6,537 nt of DNA from a bacterium (GTDB lineage Bacteria; Verrucomicrobiota; Verrucomicrobiia; Limisphaerales; UBA11358), in contig JAJXXI010000558.1 in the NCBI GenBank assembly GCA_021781185.1, positions 1 to 6,537 of the forward strand, read 5' to 3'. The notes under the pieces are model-generated. The model was not told where the DNA came from, searched no databases, and was given only the letters and a program-made list of their open reading frames with translations. Shown here in pieces: positions 1 to 5,872 of this stretch. Each line of letters starts with the position of its first letter. Position 1 is the stretch's first letter. The translations under genes were made by a program, and so were the position numbers.

Positions 1-80
1 CAGTCCTGCACCGGTGCCTGCACGAGCAGGCGCACATCGCGCAGCGGGCGGGGAAACGGAATGGAATCAGACCATTTCAT
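1..80 (-). CDS. fliH: Probable FliH, flagellar export ATPase regulator (N-terminus only, cut by window edge)
   Basis: An ATG at 80-78 opens a frame that stays open to the left edge for 26 codons. It starts MKWSDSIPFPRPLRDVRLL and continues with VQAPVQD. The other two minus-strand frames either stop or give implausible Cys/Arg-rich peptides. The start overlaps the end of fliG by 14 bases, which suggests translational coupling. The call rests mainly on position: fliH normally follows fliG in fliEFGHI clusters, and FliH N-termini are poorly conserved. FliH is a cytoplasmic protein that binds the FliI ATPase and docks it at the export gate and C-ring. There is no Shine-Dalgarno sequence before the ATG, as for the other genes here. 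The existence of a gene is likely; its identity is an inference. Confidence 0.6.
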   Translation of the reverse strand, partial: MKWSDSIPFPRPLRDVRLLVQAPVQD

Positions 81-1116
81 TTTCGGTGGCGCGGGCTTCA
101 TCCAGGTCTATTTCCCCGTCGGCTTCCAGTTTGCGGACCGCGTCAATAATGCGGAACTGCGCGGCCTCGACATCGCGCAGCTTGACATGGCCGAGGAAGA
201 TCAGTTCTTCCTGCACCGATTCGGCGGCGCGGCGGGAGATGTTGGAGAGCATCAGTCGCTTCAGCGGTTCGCTGGCTTTCTTGAGTGCCAGCGTGAGATC
301 ACGCATGTCAATCTCCCGCATGATGCGCTGGATGGCCACGGGCTGCAGCAGCAACAGGTCTTCGAAGGTGAACATTTTTTTGCGGATGGCGCCGGACAGA
401 TCCGGATTGCGCACCTCCATGCTGGCGAGCAGTTCGCGGCTGACGGTCTTGTCCATCGCGTTGAGCACGTCGGCCACATTGGTCAATCCGCCGGTCTGTG
501 TGAGCGCGCGGGTTTGTTTCACGCCCAGCTTGGCGTTGAGCACATCCACGACCTTTTCGCCCACTTCCACCGGGGTGGGGGCCAGCGTGGCCAGCCGGTC
601 AATCACCATGTCCCGCTGTTCGGCACGAAGCATGGTCAGCACTTGGGCGGCCTTTTCAGGCGAGAGATGGCTCACCACAAACGTGATGGCCTGCGCCTGT
701 TCGTCGCGAATGAGATTGAAGATGTGGCGCGGGTCCATGTCGGCAATCGCCTGCATGGCCCCCAGCGGCGCGCGGGTGGAGACCACGCGGCCCAGCACGT
801 CGCTCGCCTTGAAACTGCCCAGCGCCCGTTCCAGGGTGTTGCGGGTGACTTCAACGCCGGCGGAGACGCTGGTGCTGGCGGTGACGGCGACCTCGGAAAA
901 CTCCTGTAAAATCTCCTGCTGCTGCCGCTGGGAGATGAGGTTGAACCGGGCCATCTCGCGGGAAATCGCCTCGATTTCGCGCGGTTGAAACTGTTTCAGA
1001 ATCTGCGCGGCGCTTTCCGTGCCGAGCATGATCAGCAGCGCGGCCAGTTTCTGCGTCTTGTTCAGCGCGGCATTTTCCAGCGAGCTTTCAGCGGGGGCTT
1101 CAAGTGTGGCGGCCAT
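67..1116 (-). CDS. fliG: FliG, flagellar motor switch/torque protein
   Basis: A 349-residue protein of usual FliG length (about 330-350). FliG sits on the cytoplasmic face of the MS-ring, binds FliF through its N-domain and FliM through its middle and C domains, and carries the charged residues that meet the stator. The N-domain is recognisable at about 18-75 (LNKTQKLAALLIMLG). The middle domain is about 115-195, with the canonical EHPQ motif replaced by EQAQ at 139-142. The Gly-Gly hinge is at 209-210 and the MFxF motif is MFTFED at 248-253. By recalled alignment, the C-terminal torque residues are K279, R296, E303, E304 and K312; the acidic pair is Glu-Glu where E. coli has Asp-Asp. The ATG lies 4 bases after the fliF stop. 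The first 17 residues are a non-conserved extension. The end overlaps probable fliH. Confidence 0.97.
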   Translation of the reverse strand: MAATLEAPAESSLENAALNKTQKLAALLIMLGTESAAQILKQFQPREIEAISREMARFNLISQRQQQEILQEFSEVAVTASTSVSAGVEVTRNTLERALGSFKASDVLGRVVSTRAPLGAMQAIADMDPRHIFNLIRDEQAQAITFVVSHLSPEKAAQVLTMLRAEQRDMVIDRLATLAPTPVEVGEKVVDVLNAKLGVKQTRALTQTGGLTNVADVLNAMDKTVSRELLASMEVRNPDLSGAIRKKMFTFEDLLLLQPVAIQRIMREIDMRDLTLALKKASEPLKRLMLSNISRRAAESVQEELIFLGHVKLRDVEAAQFRIIDAVRKLEADGEIDLDEARATENEMV

Positions 1117-1120
1117 AGGT

Positions 1121-2770
1121 TTAGTTTTGTTCGGACGGGCGGCCCTGTCCCTTGTTCATCCAGTCGCGGATGGCCTGGGTCATGTTCGCCGGGTTTTCCT
1201 TGATCAGCTTGTTCAGCACATCCACGGTGACCACGCCGGGCTGCGGTTCAAAAGTGTCACCGAACCGCGGTGCCAGCCCGTGGCCATTGCCGTTGCCGTG
1301 GCCATTACCATTGCCGTTATGGCGGGCCACCAGCCGGCCGACCGGAACGCCGAGGGGGATTTCCTGAACGGGGGTGCGCTTGAACAGGCGGAGCAGCACA
1401 AACAGGGCGGCCAGACCGAGTGACGGGTAAACTGCGTTACGCGCCATGGTCCACCAAAATTCCTGCTTCTGCTGCACGTCCAGCTCATGGGTCATGTCGG
1501 TGGCGAACTGGTCGTTGAACGGCAATTCCTCGATCGTGATCGTGTCCCCGCGGGCCGGGTCCACCCCCACCGCGCTGGCAATCACCCGCCGCAGTTTGTC
1601 CATCTGCTCCGGCGTGCGGCTGACCGGCTTGCGGTCTGCGCCCGTGCCCTGCATCTGCTCCGCGACGGTGACGGCGGCGGAAATATGTTTGATGCCGCCA
1701 GCCGCCTGGATCAGGTTGCTGGTGGTCTTGCTGATCACGTATTGGGTGGTATCGGTGATTTTGTGGTTGACGGTGTTATTGACCGGACCGGCCGCCGAGG
1801 CGGTTGAATTGGTGGCCGTGCTGGTATTGGCGGAAATGCCGACGGGCGAGGAAGGCGAACTGGCCGTGGAAGAACTCATCTCGTCATCGTTCTTGGTCTG
1901 CGTGCTGACCACCTGGCCATCCGGATCGTATTTTTCCTGCGTCTGCGACAATGTGTCGTAGTTGATTTCGGCCGAGACGCGCACGATGGCCTGGCCCGGA
2001 CCGAGAACGGAATCAAGCATGTCCTGCCCCTTTTTGGCGAGGTATTGCTCGACGTTGCGGCGCTGGGCAAGCTGCGAGCCGGTCAGCCCGGACAGCGAGT
2101 TGTCATCGGAGTTTTCCGACAACACGTTGCCCAGGTTGTCCACCACCGAAACGTGGTTCGGCTTCAGCCCCTGCACGGAATTCGCCACCAGAAAGCGGAT
2201 GGAATTGATGGTCTGCGAAGGAAGTTGAGAATTGCCGCGCACCCGCACGAACACGGACGCGGTAGGATACTGATCCTTGTCGAGCAGCAGCCGGTTTTCC
2301 GGCATCACGATCATCACGCGGGCCGATTGCACCTCGTCAATCTGGCTGATGGTGCGGGCCAGTTCGCCCTGCACGGCGCGGGTGTAGTCCGCGCGCTGCA
2401 CGAAATCGGAAATGCCGAAGTTCGGCTTGTCAAAAATCTCGAAGCCGACGCCGTCGCCCTGCGGAATGTTTTTGGCGGCAAGTTGCATGCGCATGGCATA
2501 TACCTTGTCCTGGGGCACCAGGATCGTGCCGCCGCTGGCCTTGTAGGGAACTTTGGCGTCATCCAGCGCGGCAACGACCTTGGCGGCTTCGGTGTCGGAC
2601 AGCCCGCCGTAAAGCAGGGCGTAATCGGCATGTGAAGACCAGATGGATAGCGAGACCAGACCGGCGACCAGCACAAACGTCGCGGCGGCGACGGTCATGC
2701 GCTGCGACGCGCCCAACTGTCCCCAGATGTCGCGCAACTGCCCGAGTAGTTTGGAAAGGTTCTGGTTCAT
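1121..2770 (-). CDS. fliF: FliF, flagellar MS-ring protein
   Basis: A 549-residue protein, normal for FliF, which oligomerises in the inner membrane to form the MS-ring, the base on which rod, switch and export gate assemble. A first membrane segment lies at about 25-44. The YscJ/FliF ring-building domain follows from about 47 (YALLYGGLSDTEAAKVVAAL). A second conserved periplasmic part runs to about 295. A low-complexity Ser/Thr/Ala/Asn stretch at about 297-336 fits the variable beta-collar insertion. The second membrane segment is about 442-463. The cytoplasmic tail carries an unusual His/Asn/Gly repeat (484-498) and then the FliG-binding end at about 513-540 (VDVLNKLIKENPANMTQAI). The ATG is 10 bases after the fliE stop and has no Shine-Dalgarno site. 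The spacing implies the same transcript as fliE and fliG. Confidence 0.97.
   Translation of the reverse strand: MNQNLSKLLGQLRDIWGQLGASQRMTVAAATFVLVAGLVSLSIWSSHADYALLYGGLSDTEAAKVVAALDDAKVPYKASGGTILVPQDKVYAMRMQLAAKNIPQGDGVGFEIFDKPNFGISDFVQRADYTRAVQGELARTISQIDEVQSARVMIVMPENRLLLDKDQYPTASVFVRVRGNSQLPSQTINSIRFLVANSVQGLKPNHVSVVDNLGNVLSENSDDNSLSGLTGSQLAQRRNVEQYLAKKGQDMLDSVLGPGQAIVRVSAEINYDTLSQTQEKYDPDGQVVSTQTKNDDEMSSSTASSPSSPVGISANTSTATNSTASAAGPVNNTVNHKITDTTQYVISKTTSNLIQAAGGIKHISAAVTVAEQMQGTGADRKPVSRTPEQMDKLRRVIASAVGVDPARGDTITIEELPFNDQFATDMTHELDVQQKQEFWWTMARNAVYPSLGLAALFVLLRLFKRTPVQEIPLGVPVGRLVARHNGNGNGHGNGNGHGLAPRFGDTFEPQPGVVTVDVLNKLIKENPANMTQAIRDWMNKGQGRPSEQN
1277..1321 (-). repeat. In-frame His/Asn/Gly codon repeat in the FliF cytoplasmic tail
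   Basis: Fifteen codons of fliF (residues 484-498) read HNGNGNGHGNGNGHG. At DNA level they are GGC alternating with AAT/AAC and CAC, a near-perfect 6-base tandem repeat with a 12-base higher-order unit (HGNGNG). It separates the second membrane segment from the FliG-binding C-terminus and is probably a flexible linker. Such tandem codons can change length by slippage. Confidence 0.8.
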
Positions 2771-2780
2771 TCGATGAAAT

Positions 2781-3137
2781 TCAAATCTGCAGCTTCATGA
2801 TTTCCTGATAGGACTCGAGCAGACGGTTGCGCACCTCGACCATCAATTGAAAGGAGACATTCGCCTCCTCCATGGCGATGACCGCTTGGTGCAGCGGCAC
2901 GTTTTGACCGCCTTGCATGGCATCCACGGTCTGCGTGGCGCTCTGCTGGGTGGCGTTTACGTCGGACACCATTTTGCCGAGCATCGAGGCAAAGGAGTCG
3001 CCGCCGGGGGCCGGGCTGGAAATCGGCTGGGGCTGCGCGATCTCCGACGGGCTGAGCGGCAGCACATCGGGCGTCACCGAGTCCAACTGCGGCAGCAGGT
3101 TGGACATCGTCGGGGGAATCGCCGAAAGGGGTGACAT
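2781..3137 (-). CDS. fliE: FliE, flagellar hook-basal body (MS-ring/rod junction) protein
   Basis: A 118-residue protein, slightly longer than the usual 95-110. FliE is secreted through the flagellar export gate and joins the proximal rod to the MS-ring. The conserved C-terminal half is clear. It contains SFASMLGKMVSDVNATQQ (48-65), a Gln-rich helix, PLHQAVIAMEEANVSFQLM (81-99) and the family ending EVRNRLLESYQEIMKLQI (101-118). The first 45 residues are Pro/Ser-rich and not conserved. I used the ATG at 3137, 27 bases after the flgC stop. Met11 (ATG at 3107) is a possible alternative that would give a more typical length of 108. A longer overlapping minus-strand frame (2767-3165) has no family similarity and is a shadow. 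The stop is 10 bases before fliF. Confidence 0.95.
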   Translation of the reverse strand: MSPLSAIPPTMSNLLPQLDSVTPDVLPLSPSEIAQPQPISSPAPGGDSFASMLGKMVSDVNATQQSATQTVDAMQGGQNVPLHQAVIAMEEANVSFQLMVEVRNRLLESYQEIMKLQI

Positions 3138-3164
3138 GAAAATAGGTTTCCGGGGTGGCGCTCA

Positions 3165-3587
3165 CTATTTGCCGATGGCCAGCGTCTGCATGGCCATGCT
3201 GCGGGCGTTTTTGACCACAGCCAGATTCGCCTCAAACGTGCGCGAGGCCGAAATCATGTCGGCCATTTCCTCGTGGATGTCTATGTTGGGCATGGCCACC
3301 ATGCCGTTGGAATCGGCGTCGGGATTGCCCGGATCATAGACCTGGATCGGCGGGCGCGGGTCGGACTCGATGCGCGCGACCTGTTCTGCGGGTGCCTGGG
3401 TGCCGTCCGCGTTCACCGCCTGATTGAGCGCGGATTCAAACACGACGACCTGGCGCTGATACGGCTTGCCGTTGAGCCCATGCGTGGTGTTGGCGTTGGC
3501 GATGTTTTCGGAAATTACGTTGATCCGCTGGCGTTCGGCGTCGAGCGCGGCGGCGGTGCTTTGAACTCCGGTGAGGATCTGGATCAT
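3165..3587 (-). CDS. flgC: FlgC, flagellar proximal rod protein
   Basis: A 140-residue protein, typical of FlgC, a rod subunit exported by the flagellar type III system. Both diagnostic ends are present: the N-terminal rod/hook motif INVISENIANANTT at 22-35 and the C-terminal HEEMADMISASRTFEANL at 105-122, close to the FlgC/FlgG consensus EEMxDMIxASRxYEAN. The middle (about 40-100) is the short variable region, with PYQRQVVVFE and an acidic Asp/Pro-rich loop. There is no cleavable signal peptide, as expected. The ATG at 3587 lies 8 bases after the flgB stop and no Shine-Dalgarno sequence is visible. It is transcribed with flgB upstream and fliE downstream. Confidence 0.97.
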   Translation of the reverse strand: MIQILTGVQSTAAALDAERQRINVISENIANANTTHGLNGKPYQRQVVVFESALNQAVNADGTQAPAEQVARIESDPRPPIQVYDPGNPDADSNGMVAMPNIDIHEEMADMISASRTFEANLAVVKNARSMAMQTLAIGK

Positions 3588-3595
3588 GACAATAA

Positions 3596-3976
3596 TCAGG
3601 TTTTTCCGGTGATGGCCATGCGCATCCGCGCGAGCAGGCTGCTGACCAACTGCGTCTCGTAGGCGTGCGTCACGGCGTTCTGGTTCATCTGCATCAGTTC
3701 ATTTTCAAGATTTACGGTGTTGCCATCAGGGCTGACGGCGACCGCAGTGGTGTCAACCGACAGCGTGGGTTTCAACTCATCGAGCGTCTGCACGTCGCCG
3801 GAGGCACTGGCCCGCTCCAGCTCCTGTTGGAACGACGGCGCGAGATCCACGCGCTTGTAACCCGGCGTTTCGAGGTTGGCAATATTGCTGGCGATGGCCT
3901 GCTGCCGCAGCGCCACCGCGTCCAGCGTTCTTTTCGCTGCGAGGTAGTCTGGCTGGGTGAACAGGGCGTCGATCAT
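3596..3976 (-). CDS. flgB: FlgB, flagellar proximal rod protein
   Basis: A 126-residue protein close to the usual FlgB length (about 130-137). FlgB is a proximal rod subunit exported by the flagellar apparatus. The N-terminal rod motif NIANLETPGYKRVD is at 31-44. The C-terminal FlgB signature follows at 84-97 (DGNTVNLENELMQM), leading into the conserved helix NAVTHAYETQLVSSLLARM (100-118). The start is fixed: an in-frame TGA lies two codons upstream of ATG 3976 and there is no other start nearby. It is the first gene of the flgBC-fliEFGH operon. A sigma-54 promoter at 3998-4013 predicts a 5' leader of only about 11 bases. Confidence 0.97.
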   Translation of the reverse strand: MIDALFTQPDYLAAKRTLDAVALRQQAIASNIANLETPGYKRVDLAPSFQQELERASASGDVQTLDELKPTLSVDTTAVAVSPDGNTVNLENELMQMNQNAVTHAYETQLVSSLLARMRMAITGKT

Positions 3977-3997
3977 AAATCATTCGGCATCAGGCTA

Positions 3998-4013
3998 AGC
4001 AACGACGATGCCA
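3998..4013 (-). promoter_or_regulatory. Sigma-54 (-24/-12) promoter of the flgB operon
   Basis: The minus strand reads TGGCATCGTCGTTGCT from 4013 down to 3998. Against the consensus TGGCACG-N4-TTGCW, only the sixth and seventh bases differ. The essential GG (4012-4011) and GC (4000-3999) are separated by exactly 10 bases. The predicted transcription start, about 12 bases after the GC, is near 3987, only 11 bases before the flgB ATG. The activator gene encoded next door supports sigma-54 control. Confidence 0.85.
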
Positions 4014-4029
4014 TCGGAAAAATTAATTG

Positions 4030-4045
4030 AAAAACCGGGGTTTTT
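4030..4045. repeat. Perfect inverted repeat upstream of the flgB promoter
   Basis: AAAAACC (4030-4036) and GGTTTTT (4039-4045) are exact inverted copies around a 2-base centre. The 2-base spacer is too small for a normal terminator loop, and the site lies about 43-58 bases upstream of the predicted flgB transcription start. A dimeric protein-binding site is a reasonable reading, though it is closer to the promoter than most activator sites. Confidence 0.4.
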
Positions 4046-4132
4046 ACTGAAGGCGACCGGCGGGGTGGGAAAATGTTACCGGTCTGATGCGGGGCGCTAG
4101 GCAAGTTTGTCAGCCGGCCAGATGGGCGGTTA

Positions 4133-4168
4133 AAATTGCCGGATCAGCGTGGGGAAATTGCGGCGTCA
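4133..4168. promoter_or_regulatory. Candidate upstream activator boxes for the flgB sigma-54 promoter
   Basis: Two similar 14-base boxes, AAATTGCCGGATCA (4133-4146) and AAATTGCGGCGTCA (4155-4168), match at 11 of 14 positions and start 22 bp apart, about two helical turns. They lie about 146-181 bases upstream of the predicted flgB start, where NtrC-type activators usually bind. Neither box is a strong palindrome, so this is a suggestion only. Confidence 0.3.
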
Positions 4169-4182
4169 TAAAAAATTCATGA

Positions 4183-4329
4183 ATGGGCGAAGAGAAGACC
4201 AAGACGGCTGAAACAAAAAACAGAATCCTGCACTCGCTTCCGCCGCATCCGGGTTATGGAAACCGCTGGCGCAATGCACTGGTCGCGTTTTTGGAGCTTA
4301 ACTGGCGGCAGGCCGTCCCTCCAATGTAA
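4183..4329 (+). CDS. Doubtful 48-residue ORF, unknown
   Basis: A plus-strand frame from ATG 4183 to TAA 4327-4329, opposite in direction to all other genes. The product starts with a charged segment (MGEEKTKTAETKNRIL), has a Pro-rich middle and ends with a more hydrophobic WRNALVAFLELNWRQAV. A TGA lies directly upstream, so the start is fixed. About two thirds of the third codon positions are G or C, not clearly different from chance in this GC-rich DNA. There is no Shine-Dalgarno site, but no gene here has one. I recognise no family. It could be a real small protein, the remnant of a lost gene, or a chance frame. Confidence 0.2.
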   Translation: MGEEKTKTAETKNRILHSLPPHPGYGNRWRNALVAFLELNWRQAVPPM

Positions 4330-4350
4330 TTGAGGCGGGAAAACTGAGGC

Positions 4351-5766
4351 TCAAGCTTCGATGGAATCCCGTTCTCCATCCATTTTGGGGGCCGTTCCGT
4401 TGTATTCATGCAGCTTGTTGCGGAGCGTGCGGATGCTCACATCGAGCATTTTTGCGGCGTGCGTCCGGTTGCCCTTGCATTGTTCGAGCACGGCGAAAAT
4501 ATGATGCTTTTCCAAATCCGCCAGCGTCGAAAACTCATGGTTGTGCTTCGCCGGCTCAACCGCGTTCGCATAGACGGCGGGCACCGATATGGCCGGAGCG
4601 GTGACGGTCAGCCCCAAATGTTCCGGTTCCAGCATCCCGCTGTCGCCGCACATGATGACCGCGCGTTCAACCACGTTTTGCAATTCACGCACGTTGCCGG
4701 GCCAAGTGTGGTTTTTCATGATGCGGCTGGCCGCATCGGTGAAGCCCTTGATGTGGACGCCGTGTTTGCGGGCGAAACGGCGCATGAATTCCTCCGCCAA
4801 CTGCGGCACATCCTCAATCCGCTCGCGCAGGGGCGGCACCACCATCGGCACCACGTTCAGGCGAAAATAGAGATCCTGGCGGAATTCCTTCTTCTCGACG
4901 CTGAGGTCGAGGTCACGGTTGGTGGTGGCCATGACGCGCACGTCCACCTTGATGGTGCGGTTGCCGCCGACACGTTCCAGTTCCCGTTCTTGCAGAACCC
5001 GGAGCAGCTTGGCCTGGACAGAGGGCGAAATCTCGCTGATTTCATCGAGCAGAATCGTCCCCCCGTGGGCGAGTTCAAACCGTCCTTCACGCTTGTTCAA
5101 CGCGCCGGTGAAGGCGCCGCGTTCATGGCCGAAAAATTCGCTTTCAATGAGGTTTTCCGGAATGGCGGCGCAATTGACCTTGATGAACGGCGCGCTGGCG
5201 CGTGAACTGGCGCGGTAAAGTGCCCGGGCGACGAGTTCCTTGCCGGTGCCGCTTTCTCCCTGAATCAAAACCGTGGCCTGGGTGCGGGCCACCTTGCGAA
5301 TCACGGCCCGGAGGTCCTGCATGGCCGGACTGTTGCCCAGCAGTTCCACTTCGCAGTCATCCGTCTCCTGACTCAGAAAGCGGTTTACCTTCAACAGTTG
5401 GGCGAATTCCTCCGCCTTGCGGAGCACCACCTCGATCTGTTCGTTGGAAAACGGCTTGATCAGGTAGTCAAAAGCACCGTTTCTCATGCATTCCACGGCG
5501 GCTTCGACGGAACCATAGCCCGTCATCATGACGACGAGCGGCCTTTGGGGGCGTGATTTAATTTGCTTGAGCAGATCGGTGCCGTCGCCATCGGGCAGGC
5601 GGACGTCGAGAAAAATGATGTCGAAATTGTCCTTGTTCAGGTAATCCTGCGCGCCGCTCATGGTGGCCACGGAGGCCACATCGTAATGTTTGCGCCGGAG
5701 ATAGTTTTCCAAGTTGTTGCGCAGAATCGCATCATCTTCCAGAACAATAACTTTTTCGATGGGCAT
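4351..5766 (-). CDS. Sigma-54-dependent response regulator (NtrC family), probable flagellar activator
   Basis: A 471-residue, three-domain response regulator. The receiver domain (about 5-118) has acidic residues D11/D12, the phosphoacceptor D54 (FLDVRLP), T82 and K104. The AAA+ domain (about 142-370) has Walker A GESGTGKE (170-177), the sigma-54-contacting GAFTGA loop (217-222), Walker B GGTILLDE (235-242), sensor I near ATTNRD (280-285), an arginine-finger region RQDLYFRLNV (296-305) and WPGNVREL (355-362). The C-terminus (about 418-456) is a Fis-type helix-turn-helix. All parts needed for phosphorylation, ATP hydrolysis, sigma-54 remodelling and DNA binding are intact. Its place directly upstream of a sigma-54 promoter and flgB suggests a FlgR/FleR/FlrC-like role. 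No partner kinase is in the window. A role at other sigma-54 promoters cannot be excluded. Confidence 0.95.
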   Translation of the reverse strand: MPIEKVIVLEDDAILRNNLENYLRRKHYDVASVATMSGAQDYLNKDNFDIIFLDVRLPDGDGTDLLKQIKSRPQRPLVVMMTGYGSVEAAVECMRNGAFDYLIKPFSNEQIEVVLRKAEEFAQLLKVNRFLSQETDDCEVELLGNSPAMQDLRAVIRKVARTQATVLIQGESGTGKELVARALYRASSRASAPFIKVNCAAIPENLIESEFFGHERGAFTGALNKREGRFELAHGGTILLDEISEISPSVQAKLLRVLQERELERVGGNRTIKVDVRVMATTNRDLDLSVEKKEFRQDLYFRLNVVPMVVPPLRERIEDVPQLAEEFMRRFARKHGVHIKGFTDAASRIMKNHTWPGNVRELQNVVERAVIMCGDSGMLEPEHLGLTVTAPAISVPAVYANAVEPAKHNHEFSTLADLEKHHIFAVLEQCKGNRTHAAKMLDVSIRTLRNKLHEYNGTAPKMDGERDSIEA

Positions 5767-5803
5767 AGAGCTATTTTGTTAGTTGGGCGGCAAAATCGTC
5801 TTT

Positions 5804-5831
5804 ACCATAACTGTGATTTTTCGGACGTCAA
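5804..5831 (-). promoter_or_regulatory. Possible sigma-70-type promoter of the regulator gene
   Basis: On the minus strand TTGACG (5831-5826) and TATGGT (5809-5804) are separated by 16 bases. They match the -35 and -10 consensus at 5 of 6 and 4 of 6 positions. Transcription would start near 5796, about 30 bases before the regulator ATG at 5766. The 106-base gap after the preceding gene fits an independent promoter. No sigma-54 motif with correct spacing was found in this gap. Confidence 0.35.
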
Positions 5832-5872
5832 TAGCCACCGACTCCATTCCGCAAGGGTAACCGGTTGTTTTT

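Larger units (their letters stand above)
3977..4350. other. 374-base intergenic region between the regulator and flgB
   Basis: The gap separates the stop of the sigma-54 activator gene from the flgB start. It holds the sigma-54 promoter (3998-4013), an AATTAATT palindrome (4021-4028), the A5CC/GGT5 inverted repeat (4030-4045), two similar boxes (4133-4168), an ATTCATGAAT palindrome (4175-4184) and a weak plus-strand 48-codon frame (4183-4329). A 6-base inverted repeat, TTGGAG/CTCCAA (4291-4296 and 4319-4324), lies just after the regulator gene. It has no T-run on the transcribed side, so I do not call a terminator. I see no RNA gene. Confidence 0.7.

Noticed and set aside
14..988. Long plus-strand ORFs of 324 and 282 codons (14-988 and 61-909)
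   Set aside because: Both lie antisense to fliG. Their Ser/Arg/Met-rich or His/Gly-rich products are typical reverse-strand shadows in GC-rich DNA, and fliG is certain.
2767..3165. Minus-strand ORF of 132 codons overlapping fliE
   Set aside because: Longer than fliE but in another frame, with no family features. The FliE frame ends with the diagnostic EVRNRLLESYQEIM.
4123..4139. Plus-strand TGGGC...TTGC resembling a sigma-54 promoter for the small ORF
   Set aside because: The GG-GC spacing is 11 bases; sigma-54 promoters need 10.
4291..4324. TTGGAG/CTCCAA inverted repeat after the regulator gene as a terminator
   Set aside because: Only a 6-base stem with a 22-base loop, followed by A rather than T residues on the transcribed strand.
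4408..5205. Plus-strand ORF of 265 codons
   Set aside because: Antisense to the AAA+ domain of the regulator; its His/Arg/Gly-rich product is a mirror of biased codon use, with no recognisable domain.
5786..5809. Minus-strand TGGTAAAGACGATTTTGC as a sigma-54 promoter for the regulator
   Set aside because: GG and GC are 13 bases apart instead of 10.
5859..5866. AACCGGTT palindrome between the FlgN-like gene and the regulator
   Set aside because: An isolated 8-base palindrome is expected by chance and has no second copy nearby.
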